Positions 34,093 through 46,689 of a stretch of DNA of 64,000 bases are shown piece after piece. A program made the translations under genes and the position numbers. The notes under the pieces are model-generated. The model was not told the origin of the DNA. It saw only the letters and a list, made by a program, of their open reading frames with translations, and did no database searches. The stretch is from Sphagnum compactum (Eukaryota > Bryophyta > Sphagnopsida > Sphagnales), in NCBI GenBank assembly GCA_965153455.1, contig OZ234500.1:13596557-13660556 (forward strand). Direction: 5' to 3'. Each line of letters opens with the position of its first letter. Position 1 is the first letter of the stretch.

Positions 34093-37000
34093 TCATCCCA
34101 ACTTAAAAAGTTCACATCCCTGAGCCGTATATACAATTACCAACAACACAACTTTTTGAATAATAATAAGAACTGATCAGGTGATTATCTGAGATCAAGT
34201 TGTGTTCAAATGTGAATCCATAGATGCATCAGATAAGCATTTGCAAAACGCTTTGTGTATTGAGATCAGGTTGGAAGATCTCAGCTTAGAATGTACATTT
34301 TCAGTACATGTCATCTGCGATCATCTGCTGCACAACTGATGATTGTCTGGAAAATGGCCGAGCATTACCTAGTAGCTTGAGATTCACAAGGCTCTTGTAT
34401 GAGTCATGTCAATTCACCACATATATATCTGAGCATATCTGAGCTACATGACAAGTTCTGTCTTGGGTTGTGCAACAAATCCAAAAGGCCCAGTTGTGGA
34501 GATATAGGTATTTTGCAGTTGCTGATGCTTTCACACGTTTCTGAGTATGCATGGAGTCTGGGTTTGCTGTTGAATGCTGAATTTGATCCAAACTTGCTCA
34601 GCTTGAATGTACCATTTTATATCTTGTTTTGGTTTTCACTGCAAACCACCATCAATGAGTAGTGCCACATTTTCTGTTGCTTGTACTTAAAACTTTGAGC
34701 AGTTTTGTAGCAGCATATTTCATTTGACCCCAAAAAATGAGGGATGTAAAATCTGCCAAAACTTTACTCTCCCCAAACAGATATTGATTGGAAAATTGTC
34801 TCTTCTCAGCACTAACAATAATCATGCCTCCTGGATGTAAGTTGTGATGCACTCACTCATCAGCTGAAGCTTCAGTTTTACACCAGGTACATATACGTAT
34901 TGATTGCACGAGGGTTTCACAACTGAAACAAACTTGCATTCCAGTAAGTAAATGATAAACCATTCAGTAGTACTAAAATGGGACTTCAATATCGTACAGC
35001 TTTTGCTAGCTGCCCTCACAGAAGGAAGTAAAAGGACCCACACTTATTCAAGTAAGTCTCCAAACATTATAATTGTGAGCTGGCCTCCAGCACCAAATCT
35101 TAGACCTGTGTGGTGTGTACAGAGGAGTTTGGCAGCTTGACATCACCACTGTGCTTTGGTAATGTATGTGCACATGTAGAGCCACTGCAACAACAGCATT
35201 TGAAGCTTTTAACGAAAAAGACTTGGAATCTCCAGTGCTACTTTGCATCTTCTCTTGGTAATTGGATCATTGTTCATGGATGTAACTCCAAGTAACCAAC
35301 TTCACAAAGCTCATGATGCAGCAGGCACTGCAAGAAAACAACACAGAAACAAAGGGCCGTAGAGACAGACAGACAGACAGAGACAGAGACAGAGTCCTGC
35401 AAGTCTTGTTCACACTACCTGCATTCTGCCAGGTCTCTAGGGAAGAGAGGAGTGCTCTGGAGAGATTTTTATTTTCAGCTCCATTCACACCTGTCCAGAG
35501 GAAGATGCAAAGGCCATGGAAGTTTTGCACTCATGAGTTCTGCACTCATGAAATTAAAAAAAACAAAATATATGATATATTCATAACCCTGTGGCCACAA
35601 AAAAGACAAACTTGGAAATGGTAAACTCATTCATTGATGTCTCTCTTTCTGTAACTTTTCACCAAAAGCAAGTTTCCATTAGGGTGTGATTTGAGATTCT
35701 TTTCCTTTTGACCACTTTTTGATGTGGGTAGTAGTAGTGCTTCCTTCTGGAAAGCTTCTAAGTATCCATATGTCCCCTATGACAACCCGTTTATCTAATG
35801 AACCTTACTGCAGCCAGGTTGGCTATTCTAAGCAACATTTAGAATGGCAGCCTTCCAAATTTGCTCACGAATGCATCAAACTTCTACCCTGCAGGCACCA
35901 CTAAACATTAGTGTGGATAGCCCTTGTATCATCACCTGTGAAATTAGTAACCAATGCTACTTCTCTAATCACCTTGTTATAGAAAGTGATCACCAAGAGT
36001 GCAATTAGCAAGGCAAGGTCACCCCTGAAGTATGAAATGATCATTGGCATCCATGTCTGCTGACTTTACCAATAGTGCTCATCCCTCCTCTTTGCTGGAA
36101 TGTTCTACCCATTGACCAAATATAGTTTCCACCTGCTCAACCAAGTAACAATTTCATGTGCAAGCTCGCATTACATGATGTTTTTATTTCACAAAGAACA
36201 TTGAATCTCATTCACATTGAAACCCTCTGAGTCAAACATTTTGGTGGTCCCAAAAACAAACTGATGTTGATCCCAAATCCTCATTTGAATTACTTTTTCG
36301 TATCTCTCAACTAGAAATGTGCAGCCAGATATTTGCACACTGATCAACTGGTCGAAGTATTGAAGGATAGGAGATTAAAAGGTATTTTAGGAGAAAAATA
36401 CCATATGTAGCAGATTGCAGAGAAAACTCCAGAGTACCATTTGAAGGCAATTGTTATATCAGTTCCTGCCAAAATCGAAAGGAACATGACAAGTGAGTTC
36501 TGTCATAACCTTGTGAGTGTCACTCATAAAGTACCAGACCATCACCTTCATCATGAATGGCAGTTACTAGTCTGCAAACTGACAGGAGGAACAGAGTAGT
36601 TGTGTACATTTCCTGAAAACAGATACACAATCTGAGAGAGCTGCAGACACAGCATTGTGTCTAGCACATTTTGAGTTACCTCTTGAGAATTTGGTAGATT
36701 GATTCTTGATGACTGGAGAAAACTACATGACAAGATAAGTAACTACTTGTGGAAAAGAAAGGTCAAGCTGAACATGGTGGATCAACTCAGCAAGAAGGGT
36801 ACAGGCAAGAGGCGTAATTGTCTCATAGCAAGCCCATCCAGTTCCCAGAAGCACCCTGAAAGTGTAGCACAAATTCAATCCAAACTACAATTCCAGTTTG
36901 ACACAGCCAATTGTGGAATAGCATATTCACAAATGATGTTCCCACATTTATCATGACTGTTCTAACGTTCTAACCAACCCTTCCAAAGCAAAAGCAGGGA

Positions 37001-38560
37001 TAGGTAGAATGGTACACATGTCTCATGCAGCAAAGTCTCAATCTCAGAGACAAAACCCCTTCTGAAGTCAAGGCAGGTAGCTACTGAAAGTTCCTGCATC
37101 CAAGAAGACAATTTCGTAGATGTCACAAAGCTGACAAATCAGTAGATTGGAAGTCATGGAAACAACATTCTGGCACTTTCAAAGACATCACAAACAAATC
37201 CTGCCTCATGAGGGTGATTAGAAATTGCAACTAACAAAGTTTTTCAGCATCAGTATGCTTCAATGGCAAAGAATCTCTGTCACAACTGATGGAATCACTT
37301 CTCAAGACTCTAAAATTTTCCTGTCAATACGATACTGGGATGTCCTCTAACATCCGGGATACCCTCCTTTGGTCACAAGAGCCCACCTACGGATTGATAC
37401 TGGGTCAGTACAGGTAACAAGGGCTTAGGGTGTGCTCTCCTCATGAGGTTGAATGCAATCTGTAAAGCTTCACAACAGATAACTAATGAAGGACAGAGTC
37501 TGCAGGCAACCAAGGATAAACAAAGCAAGAGTAGCTTCCAAAATTACTGAATAATGACCAATGAAAAAACTAGTATTCAATGTTCCTACTTTATACACCT
37601 TCACTTGGGTTCCTTCCAATTCTGTTAAGAAATTCGTAAGATTGGAGTGCTGCCTTTTGGGGTCCAGTGATGGAAATGGCATCCACCATGAGATGAAGCA
37701 AGGCCAGAATGTTGGCAGGAGCATATTGGGAATGAAGTTGGGAATTTCAATTTGCACTATTTCAATGCCGGTCTGGCACATCAACAACCACTTTTGCAGA
37801 GCTAACTAAATGTTCAGCACTTGCCATAGTTGTTCCTTAACTTACATAGTCACAAACTCTATCATGAATTGAGCAGGATTGCAGTAGTAATAATGATAAA
37901 GCTTCCTAAACCCTAAACCCTGGGCTGTTGAATTGTGAGCCCAGCTGATAATGGGGTAACAGGGCCAACCATCGATCTAAAGAAATGAAACAGACACATC
38001 CTCTCACTCCGCCACAAAATTTCCACAATCTTTGTTTGGTGTCTGTGGAGGGCCTGACATTTTTCTCAAACTAACAAAATGTCTAACCCCAATTGGAATC
38101 AATTTTATAACTATTTTTAAAATTTAAAATTTAAATATTTTCTATGAAAATGAAGAACTGAAACTTGTAAAAAATGGATTTTGTTGTAGATTTTGGTTTG
38201 GGGCTGATTCTAGCTGAAGGCAACTTCTCAATTCTGAAGCCAATTCCAGTTCCAATTTTGGATTTTTTCCCTCAAAATTTAGATTCAGTAATTTGAGTAC
38301 CTGTAATTGATCAACGAATCAGAACCAGACAAGACCGGTCAATACTAGTTTTGACAGGTTCCCTTGTTTGGGCTGGAGTGAACCAGCAGCCACCAATGCA
38401 CCAGTTGAGGATGAGGTCATTGAAGCCGTTTTGGGATGAACCGAAAACACATCCTCCCCTGCCCAAAGTTTTTGGTTTTTTCAGCCTCCTCTCTGCCCCA
38501 AAGTTTTTCCCTCCTACCTACCTCCCTCCCACCTACCTACCTCACCTGATTTTGCGCTCA
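34093..38560. other. Long spacer after the VDAC gene, no gene seen
   Basis: Begins with the VDAC 3' flank. It contains a (GACA)n microsatellite at 35361 and a telo-box-like CCTAAACCCTAAACCC at 37905-37920. Open frames on both strands are short and featureless. A short string is shared with 17.83 kb, hinting at unclassified dispersed repeats. Confidence 0.45.
35361..35394. repeat. (GACA)n / (GACAGA)n microsatellite
   Basis: A run of GACA units followed by GACAGA units, with no coding context. Confidence 0.85.
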
Positions 38561-38710
38561 CTCCATCGCCAGAGCTCGGGAGCGTTTGAAGCGAGAGCCA
38601 GGACAACGCGCTCGAATCGGGACCCAAGAACTCCATTGTCAGAGCTCGGGAGCGCTTGAAGCGGGACCCAGGACAACGCACTTGAAGCAGGACCCAAGAC
38701 AACGAGCTTG
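38561..38710. repeat. 70-bp tandem duplication upstream of the retroelement
   Basis: Units 38561-38630 and 38631-38700 align along their whole length (CTCCAT.G.CAGAGCTCGGG opening, then AGCG.TTGAAGCG, CCAGGACAACGC and GGGACCCAAGA-type words), and a partial third copy follows. Each unit has two related halves around a TGAAGC..GACCCA word. GC content is higher than in the flanks. A (CCTA)n-like stretch lies just before it. Confidence 0.8.
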
Positions 38711-38765
38711 AAGTGGGAGCCAGAGCGGGAGCTTAAAGGTAAGCTCCCTCCCTTAAGCCCTTTTG

Positions 38766-38905
38766 TTTTTGGTTTTGTTGCAGCAAAGAAGGCAAAGGCT
38801 TTGCTAACGTCGCCTTCTTTTTTTGGTTTTGTTGTAGCGAAAAAGGCGACGATAGCAAGCTACTGTCGCCTTCTTCTGTTTTGGTTTTGCTGCAACGAAG
38901 AAGGC
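38766..38905 (+). repeat. Three ~56-bp hairpin-forming repeats
   Basis: TTTTGGTTTTGTTG(C/T)AGC followed by an AAGAAGGC-like word recurs at about 38767, 38820 and 38877. The first two units each hold an inverted repeat: AAGAAGGC with GCCTTCTT (38786-38793 and 38812-38819), and AAAAAGGCGAC with GTCGCCTTCTT (38840-38850 and 38865-38875, one mismatch). The third has only the left arm. It lies directly before the gypsy element, so it may be part of that element's LTR or leader. Confidence 0.7.
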
Positions 38906-39729
38906 GAAAGTTTTATACAAACTTATGATTGTTAGGAGGGGTCGTTTTGGAAAAAAAAATCTATTATTCAAAAATAATGCAAGGGCTTTCCTAGAACCTA
39001 TTGATTTTACAAAATGTCAAGAGTAGTTACTAGATGTCTTAAAAAACAATTAGAACAAGTCTAATATCAACTTGTTCAGAAACATGCATAAAAACAAGAT
39101 GAATAGCAAATGCAATCTATGGGAGATGAACCTATGAATGCACCAAACACGGATGCAGCACAAAGGGGAGAAGTCAATGAACAACATCAAAATGTAGCAG
39201 AACCAGTTGTGCAAAGAGACCCAATAGTGCTTTCAACCACTCATCAAGAAACACCACAAACATTACCCAACTGAGGGTAGTGAGTGTTCATAATGATGAC
39301 AATCATGAACCTGTTTAATCGTTTGATGAGGTCGTATTTGTTTGACAACCATGGCAATCTGCAACCCCAAGTTATAATCTACCCTAAACTAGTGCATCTA
39401 CACCAATTACAACATTTGTTGGTTTTCAAAACCAACCATCACACACCAACATTCATTAGGTACTCACTAATTCGAAGATGGAACGAATTCACCTACTCAA
39501 CAAATTGGAGCAACTTTGTCATGTCAACCAAAAATCGTCTAATCACTCAGTTTTCATACCACATGTAGAACTTGTTGAACTCAGAGCAACATCCACAATT
39601 GTTCGAAAGGGAATCACTTATCCACAAGGCAGCTGGCCAACGAAATTAGTATTTGGTCTAGGTGAACAATCGCAAATACTGCATCATAAACTAATTTTAG
39701 GAAGAAACCAAGGTGCTGGAACTGTGACC

Positions 39730-39774
39730 TACTCATATTGTCATCAAATGGGACACCTATTCAATTGCTGCCCA
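39730..39774 (+). other. CCHC zinc-knuckle-like motif ahead of the gag core
   Basis: Reading YSYCHQMGHLFNCC, it keeps the spacing of the last three ligands of a C-X2-C-X4-H-X4-C retroviral-type knuckle, with the first cysteine position occupied by tyrosine. It lies within an open stretch of 155 codons (39478-39945), about 0.85 kb before the gag core domain, an unusual position. Confidence 0.5.
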
Positions 39775-40460
39775 TTCATTGATGATAGATTAAAGCAATT
39801 ACTTAGGGAGGAGGTGATGAATATTCATCAACCTATTCTTCCAACCACTATAATAGTAGTACCGAATGTGTTTGTATTAAGAACTCAAACCATGAATCCT
39901 AGTATAGGTCATACGACAGTACTTGTTAATTATCAAACAATCTAGTCACAACCTGTTACACCAATTGTACCAGGTAAAACTAGTATGATACCTACTTCAA
40001 CACACCCAATGTGGTATAATGTCATACCCCTTTTTGTGCCTTTAGATCTTAATTTGTATCTAGTTTATCAAACTAGAGCAAAAGGATTTGATTCCTTGAT
40101 CTTTAAGAATTATACAAGTTAAATATTTGTAAATGTGTACCCGGTACCTGGACAACTTGTTGTACCACCAACATATATACCAAACTTTGTTGGAAATCAA
40201 TTTCCTATAGTGCTTCAACCAACAATTAACAAGGATAGACAACTTGTTCAACAACCTATTATTGCATCAATGCCAACCACTGTATAGGTTACTACCAGTT
40301 TAACAACTTATGTATCTAGACGTTCTAATCACCAACCATCGGATGGAGGACAACTTAGAATCTCACTTGGAGGAAATTCATTCGAAGGATATCTGCTTGG
40401 AGAGACACCTTTTAATCCACTTGTTGGAATTTTTTTGGATGGCCAACACTTGACCCACAC

Positions 40461-41670
40461 ATGCTTACACCACCATGGTATCAACCACCTATTATGCAAC
40501 TTGTATCGGAACCAATAACTAAGCTGCCATACGTGCAACTACAATACCCAACCTATGTCAAAAACACTAATTCAAATGCTCACATCAGAGTATTCAAGAA
40601 GGCCATTAAAGTTAATGGTGAAACAGTGGAGGCTAACATCATCAACTTGTTTGGTTTTACTCTCAGGGATAATATTTCTAAATGGGGAGAAATTACATTC
40701 AAGACCATCCAAACTGCGCTTTTGAAAAGTTGGAACAAGCATTTTGCAAACGATTCAGAACAATGAAGAATGATCAGGAGGTCTATATGCAATTACAAAA
40801 CATACAACAACAAACCGCTGAATGTGTTGAAGTGTATTATGAATGCTTGTTGAAATTGGTTAATTATTTACAGATTAGAGTAACAAATGTTTTTCTCACC
40901 ATTGTTTTTAGGGCAGGTTTATTACCTTACCTAAGATTAATAAATACAGGTATGAAGAAAAATACCTTAATTGAGCACAAGGAAGTTGTTGTAGTATGTG
41001 AGGAGAATGGACCTATTAGTATGAGTTACAATGTTCTACTAACCACATCGAAAGCTAATGCAGGGGTTAAACCTATAGTACCTGTTGTGATAGCTAAGTA
41101 AGCATTAACCTATACCAATTGTAGTAAAACTAGTCATTTAATGGAAACCTATCATAATAGGAAAAGAGAGGTACTAGTTGTGCCAACCGCTATAATTAAA
41201 TCTACGAAACCTATAGTAGGAACTAAAACCCAACCTATTAAATCAAGAAAAATACCTATTCCTTATCCCTATATAATTTGTTCTAGTGTAGAACATAGAT
41301 AAGGAGAATGCCCCAAAAAAATTGAGGTACAAAACATGTTCAAAATTAAACCTGTTAGTTTTAATGCCACAATAACATCTAAACGGCCTAAAATTGACAA
41401 CGTGTTAATTAATGTAGTAGTTGTTGTTACCACCTGCAGTTAGTAGTTGGAATAATAGGTGTTCAAGGAAAGGGAGCCGATTAAAGCCAAAGGGGCTGAA
41501 GAATGGTAACAAAAAGAGCGTCTACGAGATTTGTTCATTAAAACTGTTAAACAACTACAACATAGTGGGGTTTAAAACCAACCTTCTACCATCAATGAAG
41601 GTTCATTACAGAGTAATTAGGCTGGATTGTCTGACAATCCTTCCACAACTCAACTGGTTGAAGAAATCGA
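40461..41670 (+). pseudogene. Retrotransposon gag (capsid core and degenerate knuckles)
   Basis: The core region includes the FKKAIKVNGETVEANIINLF and FTLRDNISKWGE segments, then in a second frame FEKLEQAFCKRFRTMKNDQE, YMQLQNIQQQTAECVEVYYE and FRAGLLPYLRL, matching the plant retrotransposon-gag domain. The frame change falls near 40.69-40.75 kb. Two weak knuckle-like motifs follow (around 41.1 and 41.28 kb), both missing ligands. Stop codons are frequent. Confidence 0.7.
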
Positions 41671-41929
41671 ATCGGTGAAGCAAATCAGCAACTTGTTAAT
41701 TCAGAACAAGTTACTACAAAAAAAACTTTAGAAGAAATTCTAAGGGATATCAGTAAACAAGTCTTGGAAACCAAGTACACATTGAACTTGGGACAACTAT
41801 TGTAGGCGATTCTTGATATCAAACGTTACATTTTTTACCTGATACCATGAAAATTTATTTTACCAAAATCAGTAATTGCATTAGTTGCCATTAATCATCA
41901 AATGGCAATAATATAAGTTCAGTAGGGAA

Positions 41930-42260
41930 GAATTTCATTAACGATGTGCTTCTAGATGGTGGTTTTGGAGTTAATATTATTACAAAGAAACTAAAGGTAC
42001 AATTAGGTCTGTTAAAACCAAAACTTGCACCTTATAACCTGGGTATGGCTGATCAACCATTGCAAAACCCTTAGGTTTAATTAAAGATCTTAAAATTCTT
42101 GTTCATGGAATTCCTTATGTAGTGATTTTTATTGTAATCTAGAGTAGTGTGTTAAACTCCAACTACTCTATGTTGTTAAGTTGTCCTTGGCTAAAGGATG
42201 TTAAAGTGTCTCACGATTGGGGCAACAACACTATCATTATACAAGGAGTGAGTACAGTTA
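41930..42260 (+). pseudogene. Retropepsin-like aspartic protease fragment
   Basis: The segment INDVLLDGGFGVNIITKKL aligns with the active-site loop of retrotransposon proteases, but the usual D-S/T-G triad reads D-G-G. In-frame stops interrupt the downstream part (LVHGIPYVVIF, LLSCPWLKDVKVSHDW). Confidence 0.55.
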
Positions 42261-42621
42261 AGAAGCATACATGTTACTAAGAAACTTGGAGCACCAAGCA
42301 AACGTCCAAAAAATTAGTTTGTTATGATTTCCATTGTGGAATATTTAACAAAGAGGAGGATTTAATGTTTGCCATAGAACAGGACTGTTTTCAATAAGAA
42401 CCATAACTGTTCTTACATCAGTTAAGTCAAATCAACCTGTTAAGTTTATTACATCAGCAGGTTTGAATTTAGTCAAACATGTTATTAACCTGTTGAACCT
42501 ATGTCTAAGCCACATGTTTTGCCTAATATACCTGTCAAATTGGTACCGATACGACATGTTAAGATAGTTATACCCCTTGATACTTTCCAATAACATTTAC
42601 TAGAAATCTTAAATAGGAGAA

Positions 42622-43670
42622 ATGGAAATTGATGAAATGCCTACTCAAATTAGAGTTCAAAACCTTCGCATTGCGGGATGGACTATCACTGAAGAAGAAC
42701 AATTAACCAAGATCAATTTGGGTTCTAAAGAAAACTTGCAACATGTTAAAATTAGTGTGGATTTGGAACCTGTTGTCAATTATCAATTGATTGAATTGCT
42801 AAAGGAGTTCAAGGACATCTTTGCTTGGACTTACAATATTTGAAGGGGATACCACTTGATGTTGTTCAACATCGGATTGAGTTGGACACATTGATACCAC
42901 CTGCTCATCAAATAAGGTGCTGATTAATTCCTAACTATGCAGCCATTGTCAAAAAGGATATTGACAAATTACTCACTCCAAGTTTTATTAAACCTATTGA
43001 AGAGGCTACTTGGCTATCACCTATAGTTATAGTGCCTAGAAAATGGGAAACTAAAAATTTGTCTAGACTTTAGAAGGCTTAATGCAACTACTAAGAAGGA
43101 CCCATACCCGTTACCTTTTACTGATGAAGTTATTAACACTGTAGCTAGACATGAAATCTATACATTTTTAAATGGTTTTTCTAGATACCATCAAATTTTC
43201 ATAACACTAAAAGACCAGTACAAAACCGCCTTTGTTACTAATTGGGAGGCTTTTATATGGGTTGTAATGCCTTTTGGGGTAAAAAATGGACCACTTATTT
43301 ATCAAAGGGTAATCACCAAAGCTTTTCGTAAATACATTGATGTGTACATGAAGACCTTTTTAGATGATTTTATTATTTTAAGTGACTTGTCCATTCATTT
43401 AGAAAAACTCAAAAATTGTTTTCTAAAATGCAGAGAGTATGGCATTAGTTTGAATCTAAAAAAATGTGCATTTATGGTATGTTCTAAAACTATTTTAGGA
43501 TTCATAATCTCCAAAGAAGGGAAGACACTTGATCCTAAGAAAATAGAGGCTTTAGTCAAAATTCTAGTGCCTAAAACACCCCAAGAGATTCTTCAATGGA
43601 ATGGCCCAATTTTACAAATGCTTCATAAAAGTTTTTGCCTCTATTATGGCACTAATCACCAAATTACTCA
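42622..43670 (+). pseudogene. Reverse transcriptase of the gypsy element
   Basis: Starts with a pre-RT linker (LLKEFKDIFAWTY). RT blocks follow: IKPIEEATWLSPIVIVPRK, a frame change at about 43.04 kb, RRLNATTKKDPYPLPFTDE, LNGFSRYHQIFI, VMPFGVKNGPLIYQR, the catalytic-loop segment TFLDDFIILS (the Y-X-D-D position reads F-L-D-D), and LGFIISKEGKTLDPKKIEAL. Stop codons and shifts near 42.84 and 43.06 kb show it is inactive. Confidence 0.85.
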
Positions 43671-43759
43671 AAAAAGCTGAAGTGTTTGAGTGAACTGTTG
43701 AATGCTAGACCACTTGGGAAGATATCAAGAACCGGTACATTCAAGCCCCTATACTTATT

Positions 43760-44160
43760 AGTCCTAATTGGGAATTGGAATTCATGTTCACATTGATGCG
43801 TTTTAGCTAGCTAGCAGTAGGGACAATATTGGCCCAAAATCCAATAGGTAAAATAGATCAACATGTTATGTACTCATCACGATTGTTTAATTTTGCTGAG
43901 AAAAACTATACTATTATAGAAAGAGAGGTTTTAACTATGATTTATGCCTTACACAAATTTAGGCATTGTTTATTAAACAATAGGTCTACTTTCTATGTGG
44001 ACCATATGGCTTTAGTGTATTTGATCAACAAACCATAGGTTTTTGGCAAGTTAGTTAGATGGCTCTTATTATTTTGGAGTATGATTTCAAAAATGTTTAT
44101 AAATGTGGTAGATCCCATCTAATGGAAAATGCATTGAGTAGAATTTCCAATCAAACTGAA
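43760..44160 (+). pseudogene. RNase H domain of the gypsy element
   Basis: Recognisable blocks are VGTILAQNP, VMYSSRLFNFAEKNYTIIER, MIYALHKFRHCL and FYVDHMALVYLINKP, followed by NALSRI-like residues near 44.13 kb. It is in a different frame from the RT, with stops on both sides. The acidic residues of the active site cannot all be placed with confidence. Confidence 0.75.
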
Positions 44161-44384
44161 CCTGTTGGAGTACCTAATCAAACCTATGATGCTCACTTGT
44201 TTACCCTATAACCTAAGTGGCTACAAAGTGTGTATGAACACTATTAGAGGGAGTGATGCTAGAAAGATTCACAACATCCCAAAAATAGTATTTTGCGCAA
44301 AGAACTAAACCATTTGTGCTTCAAAAGGGAATACTATATAGATTTGGATAAGATAACAGGTTTCATTGAGTTTTGAAACCAAAA

Positions 44385-44861
44385 CAAGTGTTCACAGTTT
44401 TGCAAGAATTACATGGAGGCATTGTAGGAGGGCATTTCTTTTCTAATATCATTGTGCGAAAGATCCTAGATGTTGGTTATTGGTGGCTAACGATGAATCA
44501 AGACGTTCATGAATACTATTAAACTTGTGACCAATGTCAAAGAACAAGTAACTTGTCGACCCAAAATTTGGCCAAATTGGTTACCACATTACCTGAATAA
44601 CCATTTCAAAAATGGGAATTGGATTTTATTGGACCTGTTAAACTTGCAAGTAGAATGTTAAGCAATCGGTACATTTTGGTGGCCACTAATTATGCAACAA
44701 AGTGGGGGGAAGCCCAAGCACTTCACACCAACACTGTTGTAGTAACCGCCAAGTTTTTATATGAACGTATTCTTATAAGATTTGGATGTCCATTAACCAT
44801 TGTGACCGATCAAGGTACCCATTTTATTAATGATGCAATATCTAATTTCCTAAAGCCCTAA
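44385..44861 (+). pseudogene. Truncated integrase of the gypsy element
   Basis: The N-terminal zinc-binding region is partly kept (LHGGIVGGHF, DVGYWWLTMNQDV, TCDQCQRT), broken by a stop just before the cysteines. The catalytic core starts FQKWELDFIGPV with the first aspartate and reaches the second in IVTDQGTHFINDAI, then stops at FLKP. The catalytic glutamate and C-terminal domain are absent. Confidence 0.8.
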
Positions 44862-46679
44862 ATATTATTTAATTCCAAGAAATTTTAATCTTTCATTAAT
44901 TTTGATCAATTGTTGTTAAACTCAACTCACACATAGAATTTTGTACTAACTTTGTCACATTTTAGATTTTTTTTCACCTGAACTAATTGTGTTTTTTAGA
45001 TCCATTGATGTTTGCAACAACCAACACATTCAAGGAATTTGCAAATAAACGATTGGATTAACAATTAATTTTTAATCATAATTATCACATGCGACTTGCT
45101 ACAAGGCCTAGTCACCTTCAACAAGTTGCATAAAATTTTAGTTGCAAAAGACAATACATGGCACTAAGTAATAATGATAATTGCATAAAGATGTGGCTTA
45201 TATGAACTTTTCATTCATCCAAATTGGCTTATGTGCCATCATCATTGTGATTGATTTTATGACTCAACAATGTAGTCGCATTATTTATATTGATTTCAAT
45301 ATTTATTATTTCAATATTTATATATTTATATTTGGATATATTTATATTATTGCTAATTTCATTAAGGTCAACTTGTACCATGTTGACATGTGTCATTACA
45401 TAAGATATGCTTTAAAAAGTTAATTTAGACTGCTAGGTAGTCCCATTATTGTGCCTACCTAAGCTCACTTAGTAGGCACCTAGCTTAAAGTTGGTTACAT
45501 AGGTAGGGAATATTTGGTCAACATCCTAATGTTGACCACAACCAATGTCATTTGTGGGAATTAATCCTTGATCCCCAAGGATGTAGATTAACTCTTTTAC
45601 CACCAAGTCACCCCACTTGTTGTGACAAACATGTAATGTGCATTCTATTTATCCTATTTCATTTAAAACATTACACAAAACATCATTTTTTATTTTTGGT
45701 ATCCTATTAAGATATGGTCCAAATGACAATATTAAAGTTTAAAGTTTAATTTTTTTTCAATCATGTACAAAAAACAATTTCTTCTTATAAATATAAATTG
45801 ATTTGAAAAGAAAAATATTTGAATTTTGCTATTGAATACAATTTCAACGACCATTATGTGGGAAAAAAAAATTCAATCACATGGTTTATAAATGGATAGT
45901 ATAATAATAAATTAAAATATATCTTCCATATCTTAAACCTTCACTTGATTATAAAAATAATATTATACAGTATTTACCAATAAAATTTAATTTAATTGTT
46001 GATCTATAATTTATTCACATATAATATTTAAATGGATTATAAATAAATTCTAATAGAAATATAAAGAAAGTTTTTTATTAATCAAATTTATTTTGATGTA
46101 AAAGATTAATTTAGAGAATGAATTTTAATTTTTAAATATTATTTAATGCCATATAATTAATTGATTTTATAGAATTATAATTTTTTTACATTTACACATA
46201 TAATATTTTAAGTTTTACTTAAAATTATGATAAACATTGTATGTAAAAATATATTATGTTTTTTTACATTTCAAACCTCTATTTGATTTAAGAAATAATA
46301 TTAAACAATTTTGCTTTTAATAGATCATAATTGTATCAACAAAATGTAATTTAAATGTATGATATGTAATTTATTTATTACATAATGTTTATAAATGGGT
46401 CATAAATTACTCCTACTACCTAACCTAAATGAATTACATTGCCTACCTAATTAAATAATTAATTCAAAAAGTTCACATATCAACATGATAAAATACCTAC
46501 TACTTAGCCATATACATATTACCTATTACCTAGCCCTATTTCTATCATTAATTGCCATGGGTCCTTTGAAAGTTTCAGAAACCCTATTACACATTTAATG
46601 GTTAGTTCATTGAAAAAAGTTAAAGAAAAACAATTAGACCACTAAATTTAATAATTTCATTGACTAACTTTTTTTTTTC
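44862..46679. other. AT-rich spacer after the gypsy remnant
   Basis: Extremely AT-rich, especially 45.65-46.45 kb, with CCTACCTA-like patches near 45.45 and 46.42-46.55 kb. Scattered TAGTTGCAAA/TAGTCGCA words near 45.14 and 45.27 kb resemble the subterminal motifs of the element ends further right. No gene seen. Confidence 0.4.
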
Positions 46680-46689
46680 ACATTTAATT

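Larger units (their letters stand above)
39000..44861 (+). mobile_element. Decayed Ty3/gypsy-type LTR retrotransposon
   Basis: Domains appear in the order gag, aspartic protease, reverse transcriptase, RNase H, integrase, which defines Ty3/gypsy (in copia, integrase precedes RT). The coding sequence is broken by many stop codons and frame changes and cannot be expressed as one polyprotein. Integrase ends before its third catalytic residue, so the 3' part and 3' LTR are lost or unrecognisable. I could not identify LTRs, a primer-binding site or a polypurine tract; the boundaries are limits of recognisable homology. Base composition is AT-rich, in line with long mutational decay. Confidence 0.85.

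Noticed and set aside
37905-37920. Interstitial telomeric repeat
   Set aside because: Only about two AAACCCT units; this is an ordinary telo-box-sized occurrence, as also at 28464 and 49603.
38000-46000. LTRs of the gypsy element
   Set aside because: I looked for paired terminal repeats with TG..CA ends, a primer-binding site and a polypurine tract but found none I could defend by eye.
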